A DNA stretch of 64,000 bases from contig NC_053182.1 of assembly GCF_905163445.1 (NCBI RefSeq), positions 2,666,001-2,730,000 on the forward strand. Direction: 5' to 3'. The stretch is from Pararge aegeria. Taxonomy: Eukaryota; Arthropoda; Insecta; Lepidoptera; Nymphalidae. The translations under genes and the position numbers were made by a program. Of this stretch, positions 1-9,625 are shown one piece after another (positions within the stretch are counted from its first letter, which is position 1; each line of letters opens with the position of its first letter). The notes below the pieces were generated by a model. That model was not told where the DNA came from and did no database searches. It saw only the letters and a program-made list of their open reading frames with translations.

Positions 1-116
1 AATTTAAATCTGATATATTTCAGATATTTTTATAATAAAATATTCACTTTAACGATAAACTAAAACGTAAATATCAATAGTCGCCAATTATTGCCGACAG
101 GTGGCGATTTGCGCCC

Positions 117-203
117 ATATACACATAACACAAGCTACGCTTACATTGGGGCTAGATGGCGGTGTGTGTGTTGTCGTAGTATATTTATATTTATATATTT
201 ACT
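117..203 (+). repeat. SINE-1 3' tail fragment
   Basis: Only the 3' part of the tRNA-derived SINE-1 is present: the segment reading ACACAAGCTACGCTTAC, then a diverged GGGGCTAGATGGCGGTG and a TTTATAT-rich tail. The tRNA-like head is missing, so this is a truncated copy. Confidence 0.75.
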
Positions 204-204
204 T

Positions 205-500
205 CCCTACTAATATTATAAATGTGAATGTAAGTTTATTTGTTACGCTTTCACGCAAAAACTACTAAATCGATATTCATGAAACTTTGTACACATATTT
301 CATCAGTTTTTTCAGAATTAATATAGGATGCTTTTTATCCCGAAATTAAGCTCAGTTCTTTTGGGAGAGGGGTAGAAGGTGTTTGACGATTTTAGACCAT
401 TACGCCGTAAAATGATAACCGATTTAAATAATTACTTTAGTACTTATAATGTCTGTTTAATTTTGCCCAAATTTCGTGTAGATTTGACTATATTTTATTA
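205..500 (+). mobile_element. Helitron 5' part, non-autonomous
   Basis: The segment opens with TCCCTACTAATATTATAAAT and continues through ACGCTTTCACGCAAAAACTA, AAACTTTGTACACA and ATAGGATGCTTTTTATCCCG, the same order as the complete element at 14,527-14,942. The typical 3' end (GTCGCGGGCAACAGCTAG) is not found, so the copy is 3'-truncated. Short TC...CTAG Helitrons with this start are widespread in moths and butterflies. Confidence 0.7.
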
Positions 501-1020
501 AGATTATAACTTAAATTATAATTTATATTATAATTTACTCGGATATACAGAAATCAACTGTCCCTAAGCTAAGTATAAACTGTTATAGGCGACAGTGCTC
601 TCCTTATAAATATGGCTCGTTTTTACATTTAAAAAAAAATCGCTGGTAATCGTAACTGGTAATCACATTTATAACGTGACGGTAACGGTTTCAAATTTAG
701 AACGTTTTATACATATCTATTATCTACAGAATATTACGATGTGTGGCAGTGTGTGTTGTATATGTATGTGTGTGTGTGTGTGTGTGTGTGTATTACTGAA
801 CTTAACTAAAAAATATATAAATTTGATTATAATAGAGTTAGATTATACCTACTCTGTAGCACTTAGGCTACTTTTACTCCGGAAATTTACATGATGTCTG
901 CTCGATTTGTGAAACACTGAATTTCACGTCGATGATATTATATCAATGACTATTTAGTTCGCCATAGCAAACTTCCCCAAATAAGATTTATACTAGCTAC
1001 ATGCTGCGGACAAGTGTGTT
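501..1020. other. AT-rich intergenic DNA with a GT microsatellite
   Basis: No gene or recognised element is visible. A (TG)n tract of about 16 units, with a few interruptions, lies at 757-791. The 72-codon plus frame across it is a chance frame through that tract. Confidence 0.5.
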
Positions 1021-1021
1021 C

Positions 1022-1262
1022 ACCTAATTCAAAAATTCAAAATTCAAAATTCTTTTATTTCAAGTAGGCCTAATATAAGCACTTTTGAAACGTCAAGTCT
1101 GTCTGTGTGTAGTGACTCTACCACCAGTTCGGAAGGCAGATTCTACCGAGAAGAAGCCGGCATGAAACTCAGCAGTTGCTCTTTTTCAACATTAACAATT
1201 TACATTTTACATTTTAAAATTCATTTTTCTATCTTGTGAGAGATGAAAGCGGAGCCGGAATT
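1022..1262 (-). mobile_element. LINE-A 3' end
   Basis: Read on the minus strand this runs from the GAAAGC/CTCCGCTTTCATCTCTCAC end, through TTCTCGGTAGAATCTGCCTT and GTGACTCTACCACCGGTTCGG (complement), to CTTGAAATAAAAGAATTTTG and a TTGAATT-type tail. Nine copies of this 3' end occur in the window, in both orientations. In the copies at 26.2 and 36.0 kb it directly follows a reverse-transcriptase C-terminal frame, which identifies it as a non-LTR retrotransposon 3' end. Confidence 0.8.
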
Positions 1263-1757
1263 TCATTATTTCAATACAATAAACTCTTATTTTGAAAATG
1301 TTCCCATTATTATGTACAGTAACGTTTTTCACCATAATTGTTTTCAGAAGTTAAAGTTTTGGTTGACACGTGCAGAACTTTCTCATGAGAGGCTGATAGT
1401 CCACTAACACGGTGCCCACGCCTTAATCTAGCTTGAAATATATAGGTTACCCCACTCGTTAGATAGACAGATAGGCAACTGGTAGGTGATAGGGATAGAA
1501 AAAATAGAACATTAACGTTTTTCATTCAAAAAATATTAAACAAAGAATTAAGAAAAAAAAATAAAACTGCTCCATCCCATAAATGTGATGACTGAGCTTG
1601 GTGATCTCAACACAATTTTTTATAGCGTGGGAAAATCAAGTAATGCACGATGCGGTTGCTGAATTTAATTGTTATTATTGGTGCATTTTTCTTTAAATAC
1701 AGAAGGAGCGCCTTGCGTCGCACCACTTGCTACTGTGGTCTGTGCACCAGAGCGCTC
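1263..1757. other. Unclassified intergenic DNA
   Basis: AT-rich sequence with no convincing coding frame or known element. The 71-codon minus frame at 1,310-1,525 has no recognisable features. Confidence 0.45.
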
Positions 1758-1805
1758 AGGTCAGAAAGCCCTGGGCGAATTGCGGCGCCCAGGGCTTTCT
1801 GACCT
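1758..1805. repeat. Snap-back palindrome, 20-bp arms
   Basis: A perfect 20-bp stem at 1,758-1,777 (starting AGGTCAGAAAGCCC) pairs with 1,786-1,805 across an 8-nt loop. It is GC-rich compared with its surroundings. No transposon ends flank it. Confidence 0.9.
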
Positions 1806-1859
1806 TTTACCAGACGTATGTCAGTTTGCAGTGTTGCAAAAGTTTTTTATTAGTTTAAA

Positions 1860-1950
1860 TTAATAAATATACTACGAAAATACACACATCGCCATCTAGC
1901 CCCAAAGTAAGCGTAGCTTGTGTTGTGGTACTAAGATAGCTGATGAACAT
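1860..1950 (-). repeat. SINE-1 tail fragment, minus
   Basis: The complement of the SINE-1 3' tail (TACTACG...CACATCGCCATCTAGCCCC) ends immediately before a full plus-strand SINE-1, giving two copies head to head. Confidence 0.8.
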
Positions 1951-1954
1951 TTTT

Positions 1955-2218
1955 GACGGCCGACTGGCGCAGTGGGCAGCGACCCTGCTTTCTGAGTCCA
2001 AGGCCGTGGGTTCGATTCCCACAACTGGAAATTGTTTGTGTGATGAGCATAAGTGTTTTTCAGTGTCTGGGTGTTTATATGTATTTTCTAAGTATTTATG
2101 TATATATAATTCATAAAAATATTCATCAGTCATCTTAGTACCCATAACACAAGCTACGCTTACTTTGGGGCTAGGTGGCGATGTGTGTATTGTCGTAGTA
2201 TATTTATTTATTTATTTT
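1955..2218 (+). repeat. SINE-1, full-length tRNA-derived copy
   Basis: This is the best reference copy in the window. The tRNA-like head has an A box (TGGCGCAGTGGGCAGCG) and a B box (GGTTCGATTCC), as expected for an internal RNA polymerase III promoter. A tRNA-unrelated body follows (GTGTCTGGGTGTTTATATGT), then CACAAGCTACGCTTACTTTG, GGGGCTAGGTGGCGATGTG and a TATTTATTTATT tail. Length is about 260 bp. It has no coding capacity and depends on a LINE for mobility. It is not a functional tRNA: the cloverleaf is degenerate and it is repeated more than a dozen times here. Confidence 0.9.
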
Positions 2219-2290
2219 TATGAATATAATACACGTAAATACTTATAACATACAGATAAACACCCAGACACTGAAAAACAATCATGTTGG
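2219..2290 (-). repeat. SINE-1 middle fragment, minus
   Basis: Complement of the SINE-1 body (AAACACCCAGACACTGAAAA) directly follows the tail of the previous copy. The head is lost where LINE-derived sequence begins. Confidence 0.7.
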
Positions 2291-2294
2291 AAAC

Positions 2295-2886
2295 TAGCCA
2301 CCCCTAAACACAAAAAGGCAGGGTTCAGGGGCTGCTTTCGATTCGCTGCGGCCAAGATCTGGAATGATCTTCCTCCTCCGTTCCGTACATGTGATAATAT
2401 TCTTGGCGAAATAGTATTTAAACACAAGCTAAAAAATTTATACCTTAGCTTACAAATTGAAGCAGCGAGATTTGTCTATGCAAAATGAGTACTGTTTGGA
2501 ATAATTATGTATTTATTTTTTGCTTTTTCTACAATTTAATTTTATTTTCTTTAATTACTTTTATTTACCTACTCGTTTAATTTAAGTTGGTGTTAGTTTT
2601 AGTTTTATTGGCTCTCTTTTACAGTTTATTTGGATTTTTTTTTTTTATTATTTAATAAAAACTTTCTAAAATTTAGTCGGGCGTCGCGGTTGTTTGCTCA
2701 GTCTGATACTGGTGCAGACTGAAAATCAGCGCTGAGCATTGTTGCTAATGCACAGCATAAGGCTGAGTTTGCGGCCATTTGCCATATTGTTAATATTTAT
2801 TGATGATTCTTTTAGTTATTAATCTTGTATTAACAATAGTGTATGGCAATAAAGGATTTTTATTATTATTATTATTATTATTATTA
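2295..2886 (+). mobile_element. Non-LTR retrotransposon 3' end with RT C-terminus
   Basis: A plus-strand frame from about 2,330 to the TGA at 2,486-2,488 reads CFRFAAAKIWNDLPPPFRT and ends with a short basic tail. This is the usual C-terminus of jockey/CR1-type ORF2 proteins, where a W-N-x-L-P motif precedes the stop. A 3' UTR of about 370 bp follows, with GGCAATAAAGGATTTT and a (TTA)n tail at 2,862-2,886. The endonuclease and reverse-transcriptase domains are missing, so the copy is 5'-truncated and dead. Confidence 0.8.
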
Positions 2887-3672
2887 CTAAAGTTTCGCAA
2901 TAACTGCTTCTAAACTCAAATGCTTATTTGAAAGATGGAATACATAGGCTTCTGGTCTGAAATAATTCGGAATCAGTAATATTATTTCGACAGGACTTTG
3001 GCAGGTAAATAATTTTTTAAGGACTAATCAAATCTTTTTTTACTGCGGGTAAGACCGAACAGATTTAGGTACATTAATAAGTAGGAAGAGGATTTCATGA
3101 GAAGAAAAGTTTCTAGGCTATTGAACGCGACATGAAATAAGAATCTGATAGTAATTTACAGAAAAAATCTCTCGAACCCTTTTCAAAGAAGCATCTATAG
3201 GTACCTAATACCTACTTTGTTCTTTACACTCGATCTTATTTGTCGTTTCGCGATCACGTGCCAATTTTATAGCTTGCCACTCGTAAATTGAAATTGTGGG
3301 TCGCACACGACATTGTATCGGCTATTATTAAGTATCCAATGTGCTGCCGAAATTTTTATTGTCCTCTCTGTCTCTTTCCCGAAATAGAATATAATTTTCG
3401 GGAATACGGATTAAATTTTTATATTAAGTCGTAAAAGTTGGGAGGCTTTCAAATTAAACGCCTTGATAAACAATTAGAACTAAGCTGGTTGTTTTAGATA
3501 GTTTAGAATTGTCTTTCAAAATGGCGGATTAAATTCGGTGCGTGTTTTTCATTTTATACGGATGCAGCTAATATATTCTTATTTGAAAAATCTATAGGAA
3601 CCGAAAATAACTTATTTAGTACCAAACAACCATTTATCGAGCCTTCACAGATTTCCACGTGTGATAAGTTTA
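2887..3672. other. Unclassified intergenic DNA
   Basis: No element ends or conserved coding frame were recognised. The 85-codon minus frame at 3,554-3,811 runs into the fold-back element and is probably spurious. Confidence 0.45.
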
Positions 3673-3894
3673 TGAAAATTAAGCTTAATTTGCTATACTC
3701 CGCGAAAAGCAGGAGAATCTGTATGGTGTAATTTATAATTTCTTCAATCCTTATACTCCACATCAAACAGATCTTCAGCAATGTACCCTCTACGCACTGA
3801 AACCGGGGCATTCTCAGTTAAAGGTAATTTAAGCAAACTTAATTTTCATAACATATAATGGATTTCCGCAAAATAACGCCTGCTTCTATCCAAT
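3673..3894. mobile_element. FB fold-back element, partial copy
   Basis: It starts AAAATTAAGCTTAATTTGCT, continues CTCCGCGAAAAGCAGGAGAA and ends ACGCCTGCTTCTATCCAAT, matching the longer copy at 5,108-5,425. The inverted inner half (the complement of the 5' arm) is mostly deleted, so it cannot fold back completely. Confidence 0.75.
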
Positions 3895-3929
3895 ATGAGA
3901 TGAGTTTTTAAAAAAAATGATATACATAA

Positions 3930-4134
3930 TCTTATATCTTTAAACGAGCAATTCTTGTATATATATAATTGGAATCTCGTAATCAGCTCCAACGATTTTC
4001 ATGATATTTAGTATACAGGGGGTTTCGGGGGCGATAAATCGATCTAGCTAGGATTAATTTTTAAAAAATGTCAATTTATTTGTGTTTTCCGGTAATAACC
4101 GATTTGGCGCAACGAAGTTGCACGGGTCAGCTAG
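3930..4134 (+). mobile_element. Short non-autonomous Helitron, apparently complete
   Basis: The left end is A^TCTTATATCTTTAAACGAGC and the right end is GGGTCAGCTAG^T, so the element begins TC, ends CTAG and lies between A and T as Helitrons do. A small hairpin (GCGCAACGAAGTTGC) sits about 10 nt before the CTAG. It encodes no Rep/helicase and would have needed help from an autonomous relative. The exact left end could instead be the TC at 3,937. Confidence 0.8.
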
Positions 4135-4319
4135 TATATATTGACCTCCTAGATCATTTTTTAATTTAACTAATGTTTAGTTACTTTTAAAAAAAACTTA
4201 GCTTGTTTTTAGGCACAATTAAACTAAGTATGTCAGTTCATCCGTCGGTATGGTAGAGCCTACAAGGTTTCGCAATCAAAGAACACAGGCACTTTCAATT
4301 AATTTTCATTATCAATATT

Positions 4320-4455
4320 TACCGGCACGGGTCTCCTCTCAGAATGAAAAGGGCATAGCGCCAAAGTCCACCATGCTGGCCAAGTGCGGATTGGTAGAAT
4401 TCACACGCCTTTAAAAGAGCATGGAGACCCCCAGTTTTACTTCACCATTAAAGCA
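4320..4455 (-). repeat. SINE-2 partial copy, minus
   Basis: The complement of the SINE-2 3' half is recognised: GCACGGGTCTCCTCTCAGAA, CCACCATGCTGGCCAAGTGC, then TTCACCATTAAAGCAAGT. The tRNA-like head is absent. Confidence 0.75.
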
Positions 4456-4463
4456 AGTCAACG

Positions 4464-4510
4464 AACGGTATTTTTTCCTAAGGTTTGGGACCTTAGGAAA
4501 AAATACCGTT
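4464..4510. repeat. Snap-back palindrome, 21-bp arms
   Basis: A perfect 21-bp stem (4,464-4,484 with 4,490-4,510) is closed by a 5-nt loop, TTGGG. Its left half lies where the adjoining SINE-2 copy loses its consensus. A 13-bp direct repeat, AACTAGTTATCAT, follows on the right. Confidence 0.9.
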
Positions 4511-5093
4511 TAACTAGTTATCATTAAGGTCGATCAACTAGTTATCATATTGAACAGTGCGCTATTTAGACACGCTGCTTATAGCAATATACTTCTTCAC
4601 CCCAGCAATTCTATACTACGCAATAATTACGATCAGCAATTCGACTATCGTAAATTCCCTCCGCCATAACTCAAAACATTCGGAGGGCTGACCCTCAGGG
4701 TGTTTATAATATTTCTTCAATAGCGCAAATTACATCGCTAACAATTCGTTGTTCGCTCCCGGTCTAACGTCAAAGAGTAAACAAAGTTAACAGACTATAT
4801 ACTATGTATTAAAATATGCCTAATAAATAACTAATAATTCAGAACTAAATTATTTTGTGTAAACCGACAAATTACAATGCACTCTCAAATGTTCTCTGAA
4901 TTTTTGTTTATCTTATTTTAATTCTCCAAGTTATTAGTTATTTATTCAGATTCCCCTTGCTTTTGTAAGTATGCTTTGGAAAAAAGATTTAGATTATTAA
5001 ACAAAAAAGTACATACTCCACTGATCCGTTATATGCCGTCATTGAAAATCTTTCAAAAGTCTCAAGGATCAGTTTGGTTCATATGGTAAAATA
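4511..5093. other. Unclassified intergenic DNA
   Basis: No recognised element or coding frame. Two copies of AACTAGTTATCAT lie at its left edge. Confidence 0.45.
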
Positions 5094-5439
5094 ATCATGA
5101 CAAATTATCAAAATTAAGCTTAATTTGCTATACTCCGCGAAAAGCAGGAGAATCTGTGTGGTGTAATTTATAATTTCTTCAATCCTTATACCCCACACCA
5201 AACAGATCTTCGGCAATATACCCTCTACGCACGTTTCGCTCCGAAACCGGAGCATCATCAGGAGATGTTGACTTTACAATGAATAATTGTTAAGTCAGGA
5301 GATGTTGAAGAAATTATAAATTACACCACACAAATTCTCCTGCTTTTCGCGGAGTATAGCAAATTAAGCTTAATTTTGATAATATATCATGGATTTCCGC
5401 AAAGTAACGCCTGCTTCTATCCAATATCATGACAAATTA
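5094..5439. mobile_element. FB fold-back element with 14-bp target-site duplication
   Basis: The element (about 5,108-5,425) is bounded by exact copies of ATCATGACAAATTA at 5,094-5,107 and 5,426-5,439. Inside, an arm of about 70 bp beginning TTAAGCTTAATTTGC is repeated in inverted orientation around 5,300-5,375, with a centre containing ACGTTTCGCTCCGAAACCGG. One side carries an extra end segment, GGATTTCCGCAAAGTAACGC, ending CTTCTATCCAAT. A long target duplication argues for target-primed reverse transcription rather than a cut-and-paste transposase. Other copies lie at 3.7 and 19.3 kb. No coding capacity. Confidence 0.8.
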
Positions 5440-6019
5440 CCCAAAAATCTGACTGTCCAGTTGAGTTATATGGCCTGATGTCCAATAATAGGTTGGAAAA
5501 GAAATAGGTAATAGACTTATTTATTACAAATTTTATTTGTTTATTTGCAGTAAGTACATTTTAAGCCCTATTTAAGAAAACTTGCAACTTGTAAACTTTT
5601 CAACCTACTCGTAGCTTAGCAATAGATCATACCATCTTAACAGAACGAATATTATGTTGTAACGTATTTATTATGTGTGTTTGGGCTCTGTGGTGGGCCC
5701 GTAATGAGTTGTTATGATGATGAAGAGAACGTTATTGAAAAGCTAAATGTTTTATGTTACCTTTTATGTGTAGAAAGACGGTCTGTAAGTATGCGTTAGT
5801 CTATGACACAAACTCCGAATTATAGGCTAGGAGACGAAGTGTGAAAACTGGCAGATGTTGTTAACGCAATTTAGATAATCGTTTGTGTAAATAAATGGTC
5901 CAAACTCGATTAGGGCAACTATTGGTTACGAAGGGATCAGTTGTGTGAGAGCCAGCATTCTTGTGAACATCTGGTGTATAAGTTATTTTGTACGCCGCAC
6001 AAGTGAGTATCGGCCACGT
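5440..6019. other. Intergenic DNA with a SINE-2 tail scrap
   Basis: Mostly unclassified. GGTGGGCCCGTAATGAGTTG followed by ATGATGATG at about 5,691-5,726 resembles the SINE-2 3' end on the plus strand. The rest shows nothing recognisable. Confidence 0.45.
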
Positions 6020-6165
6020 GACACTGAAGCGACGCTGGCCATGTGCGGATTGGTGGACTTCACTCACTTTTATGAAAAACTCTTCATTTATTTCAAGAGG
6101 GCTAGACTAACGTCAAGTCTGTCTGCTTGTAGTGACTCTACCACCGGTTCGGAAGGCAGATTCTT
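6020..6165 (-). repeat. SINE-2 scrap followed by LINE-A 3' fragment
   Basis: At 6,020-6,065 the complement of SINE-2 is seen (CTGGCCATGTGCGGATTGGT). It is followed at about 6,087-6,165 by a LINE-A 3' piece containing AACGTCAAGTCTGTCTG and CCACCGGTTCGGAAGGCAGA. Both are truncated. Confidence 0.65.
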
Positions 6166-6590
6166 ACATAGCATCAACAGCCTACAAGCGTCCACTGCTG
6201 AACATAGGCCTTTCCAAGAGCGCGCCAGCACACACGGTCCTCCGCCTTTCTCACCTTTTTAAGGTCATCTGTCCAGCGGGCTGGAGTTCGTCCCACACTG
6301 CGCTTACCGATTCGCGGTCTCCACTCTAGAACACGTCTGCCCCAACGGCCATCGGCCCTACGACAGACATGACCCGCCTACTGCCACTTCAACTTGCTTA
6401 TCCTTTGAGCTATGTCGGTGTCCTTGGTTCTTCTACGGATTTCGTCGTTGCGAAGTTCTATCCCGAAGAGAGACTCCCAACATAGCTCGCTCCATAGCGC
6501 GCTGCGCGAGTTTAAATTTGTGGATCAGGTCGACTGTCAGTATCCACGTCTCGCCTCCATATGTCATTCTTACTTAGGAATGAAGGTTTT
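6166..6590 (-). mobile_element. RTE-like LINE, C-terminal ORF2 remnant
   Basis: On the minus strand the sequence encodes the ORF2 C-terminus typical of RTE-like endonuclease/reverse transcriptases: blocks such as DTDIAQRISKLKWQWAGH, GRRVLEWRPR and RWTDDLKK, ending with VQQWT near the 3' end. Similar ends lie on the plus strand at 30.0, 39.8 and 56.5 kb. The catalytic domains are absent and the frame is degraded, so this is a dead 5'-truncated copy. Confidence 0.75.
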
Positions 6591-7073
6591 TTCAGGATCT
6601 TTTCCTTTCTATTTTACTTTTCGTTTGTAAAAATCTATCAAAAATTAAATAAAAAAAGTACCGATGAGATTAGTTTCTACAAGGCCCTCTTAAACCTGGT
6701 TCAATAACCTGGTCTAAGGATCTATGCGTATCAAAGTTTTTCTTAGATGGTCCCAGTTGCCAAAAGTTTGATTGCGTGTTTTAATGAACGATTTTCCAAC
6801 CTGAAGAAAAATAGACATAGGACATAGAAAGAACTAACGGTTACCGCGAGCTTTTAAAATTAAAAAAAAAAACGTGGTTGAATTGTCACGCAACAATTGC
6901 TACTAATTTCAGAATTGGTTCTTAATTTCTAAGGTCACACTCATAACGGTCGAACTCATAACATATCAGAGATGTTATCCGTGACTTGTCTGTTGACATC
7001 CTAGCCAAAAATTCATTAAATTTTTTGTTCATCAGTACTTATTGTCGTCAATCAGGGTACCGATAATTGTCGT
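6591..7073. other. Unclassified intergenic DNA
   Basis: AT-rich sequence with no element ends or coding frame that I recognise. Confidence 0.45.
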
Positions 7074-7135
7074 CACTCGTTCGACAATGTGTAGTGTCTC
7101 AGTCCTCTGAGACACTACACATTGTCGAACGAGTG
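7074..7135. repeat. Snap-back palindrome, 29-bp arms, 4-nt loop
   Basis: 7,074-7,102 (beginning CACTCGTTCGACAATG) pairs perfectly with 7,107-7,135 across the loop TCCT. It is one of the two longest perfect palindromes in the window. No target duplication or transposon ends are seen. Confidence 0.95.
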
Positions 7136-7349
7136 GTGTAAAAAAAGTTTTTCCGCTTTATATAAACAAACAAGATAAGAAACAAAAGAGAAGTCATACA
7201 TAGTCTCCACGATACCTAGTGTGGAGACCACTAGTAATTGATTGTTGTAATCTTATTGAAAATAAAGTTTTTTTTTTTTTATTATATGATCTGCCTAATA
7301 CCCTGCTAGCTGTGATACGTTAGGACTTCGGCTACTCTTTCTTACTACG
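7136..7349. other. Possible LINE tail, otherwise unclassified
   Basis: ATCTTATTGAAAATAAAG followed by a run of T and ATTAT at about 7,248-7,285 looks like a LINE 3' end with a simple tail on the plus strand. Nothing coding is visible. Confidence 0.35.
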
Positions 7350-7585
7350 GGGGGCCAAGTTTGAACACTAACTAACTTTTCTAAGTTATGTGCGTTTTAA
7401 GCAATAAAAATATCACTTGCTTCAACAGTAAAGAAAAAAAATTTAGGCAACCTGAATGCCTGAGAGTTCTCCATAATGTTCTCATAGCGTGGAGTTAACT
7501 TATCCGGGGCCGGCGTGGTCTACCTAAACCCTTCTTTGTGGGTGGAGACCCGTGCCCTATAGTGGGCCGATAATGGGTTGATATG
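7350..7585 (+). repeat. SINE-2, head-truncated copy
   Basis: From GGGGGCCAAGTTTGAACAC onward it follows SINE-2: TTCTAAGTTATGTGCGTTTT, ATCACTTGCTTCAACAGT, CTGAATGCCTGAGAGTTCTC, and a tail with GTGGGCCGATAATGGGTTGA. The A-box part of the head is missing. Confidence 0.75.
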
Positions 7586-7955
7586 ACGAAACCTGCAAAA
7601 TAAACTTTAAAGCCGAAAAGTACTATGCCACCACCAAATTAATATGTTAATTAAAACCAAAAACTTCCCAACACTAATCACAATCGCGAAAGTAAAACGA
7701 ATTAAGCAACTTAAAGCGACTCAGCAAACTTTGTCCACAAGCATTGTAACGGGATTCGAAAAGGAATGAAAAAAGGCCGTCAGGACGTTCTGTCTTATAA
7801 ATCACTTTACATCTCTGCGCTAGGAAACTTTTCAATTACAAGCTTTCAGTTGAAACTTCAGCGATCGCAGAAAAAATCAAAATCGAAGGTGGCATTTTTT
7901 TTAAGTACGCATATTCAAATTTAAATATTAGACCCATCAAAGGCACTTATGAAGC
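7586..7955. other. Unclassified intergenic DNA
   Basis: No recognised element or coding frame. Confidence 0.45.
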
Positions 7956-8085
7956 GTTCATAGGTACATACCTGTTTACATAATCGTGAGGTAAAGGTGA
8001 TAACTTCGTTCGGCAAATTAAACCTAAAACTACGAGGCCCGAGGGTTCCAAAAGCGCTCAGGTCTAAGGTCTATCACCATCTCCC
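7956..8085 (-). mobile_element. LINE-B 3' end fragment
   Basis: Pieces such as AGGCACTTATGAAGCGTTCA and CTACGAGGCCCGAGGGTTCC match the LINE-B 3' end at 21.7 kb in the same orientation. It is diverged and truncated. Confidence 0.55.
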
Positions 8086-8300
8086 AGTAAATTAATATAT
8101 AGGCCAGGTTTACGAGTATAATCACTTTTGAACAGTCAAGACAATCGGTTTGCTGTGATTCTACAACCGGTTTAGAAGGCATAATCTACTGAGAAGAGCC
8201 AGCAAGAAAGTCAACAGTTGCTGATTTTCAAAATCATTTTACAGTTTATAATATTTAGATTTTTCTATCTAGTGAAAGATGAGAGCGGAACCTGCGACCA
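8086..8300 (-). mobile_element. LINE-A 3' end, diverged
   Basis: Minus-strand LINE-A order is kept: AATCACTTTTGAACAGTCAAG, ATTCTACAACCGGTTTAGAA, GAAAGATGAGAGCGGAACC. It is more diverged than the 1.0-kb copy, which suggests an older insertion. Confidence 0.7.
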
Positions 8301-8447
8301 AGTAACCTTGTCGGTAACAACCAATTTTAAATAGTATACTCAAAGGGTTAATAACTGGCAAACGAGCAAGTGGGTCACCTGATGTGAAGTGATCGCCGCC
8401 GCCCATGACACAATAATACAGATCATCATCATAATTTACAGCCTTAT

Positions 8448-8546
8448 CCGCCACGCTGGCCAAGTGCGGATTGGCAGATTTCAAACGCCTTTGCGAACAT
8501 TTGGAGAACTCCTTCCTTCCTTCAAAGTATACGCAAGTGATATTTT
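8448..8546 (-). repeat. SINE-2 fragment, minus
   Basis: CCACGCTGGCCAAGTGCGGA then TTTCAAACGCCTTTGCGAAC and TATACGCAAGTGATATTTTA match the complement of the SINE-2 body. Just upstream (8,355-8,400) the text GGGTCACCTGATGTGAAGTG resembles another short repeat that recurs near 62.3 kb. Confidence 0.65.
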
Positions 8547-9187
8547 AATTACTTACAACGCGCGTAACTTAGAAAAGTTAGAGGTGAAGGAAAGTGAAGT
8601 GCGCTATCACCGCGTCATTATTATCTATCTATTATTCGATACTAGAAGCTCCGCATTATAATTGCCGTATTCAGATCTATTGACTCAATGGCCAGAAGTA
8701 ACAAGAGAGCGCTAGCAATCCTGAGAACACAGTAAGAGAGCCTTAATAGAAATTTGAATAAAATCAATTTATTTTAACGCGGCCTGCGTTTATCGCTCTC
8801 TAATAAATTGCTAGACGAGTGATAAATGGAACTACTTCTTTGTTTCCGGGAAGCTTATTAGGTGGAATACGGTATAGCGTTTGTTGTTTGAATCGAGAAC
8901 ACCAGCGACTATAACTATACCTAATTACGATTATGAAAATTTGAATTATAATGACTCCTTTTTTTGCATTGTAAAATAGTTATTACGTGCTAACTGTGAA
9001 CTAGCTTGCCTTACATAAACTGTTAGGTTTATAAGGCTGGCGCATTGTATTCGATTATGTATTAAAATATTTTTTTTAATAAAAAAAGGAAAAGAAAATG
9101 ACTCTACGTTGGTGTTTTAAAGAAAAAGAGCATGACGTGAACGGGGATTTGGACCAGGATAGAAAATTGCATAAAATGGCAATAAGG
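8547..9187. other. Unclassified intergenic DNA
   Basis: No element ends or coding frames recognised in about 640 bp. Confidence 0.45.
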
Positions 9188-9400
9188 ACCTCGTTGACTC
9201 AGCGAAAAAGTTAGTTTAAGTGGAGGGTCCCGGATTCGATACAACAGGGGTAATTTTAGTAGTAGTAGAGCTTTTTGTGACAGCTCGTCAGGGGAAGTAC
9301 TATTACCACTAATTACTGCCGCTAAGCAGCATTGTTGCTATGCTGTGTTCCGGTATGAAGGCCGTGGGTGCCCGAGTAATTACAGGCATATGAGGCTTAA
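9188..9400 (+). repeat. SINE-3 head fragment followed by Rep-4
   Basis: A tRNA-like head scrap, CCTCGTTGACTCAGCG...GGAGGGTCCCGGATTCGATA, is followed at about 9,255 by Rep-4. Rep-4 is a family of at least eight copies here whose order is GTAGAGCTTTTTGTGACAG, CTCGTCAGGGGAAGTAC, GCCGCTAAGCAGCATTGTTG, TGCTGTGTTCCGG and AATTACAGGCA. Rep-4 itself is unclassified; it has no coding frame. Confidence 0.6.
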
Positions 9401-9409
9401 CACAGTGCG

Positions 9410-9625
9410 GAAGCGGTGATATCCCAGTGGGTAGGAGCTCGACTTCACTTTCGGGGGGCGAGTTCGAAGCCCAGCACGCACCTCTAACTTTTCTAAGTTA
9501 TGTGCGTTTTAGTAATTAAAATATCACTTGCTTCAACGTTGAAGGAAAACATCGTGAGGAAACCTGCATGCCTGAGAGTTCTACATATTGTTCTCAAATG
9601 TGTGTGGCCACCATCAGGCTTGACA
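9410..9625 (+). repeat. SINE-2 with tRNA-like head
   Basis: The head GCGGTGATATCCCAGTGGGT carries the A box and GAGTTCGAAGCCC stands for the B box. The body (GCGTTTTAGTAATTAAAATA, AAACATCGTGAGGAAACCTG) follows, and the copy ends early at GTGTGTGGCCACC. SINE-2 looks like the Metulj-type SINEs described in Heliconius; that comparison is from memory. Confidence 0.8.

Noticed and set aside
757..791. 72-codon frame over a (TG)n tract
   Set aside because: The Cys/Val run is the translation of a microsatellite.
1955..2040. Functional tRNA gene
   Set aside because: The A and B boxes are present, but the sequence is repeated many times with a fixed non-tRNA body, so it is a SINE head.
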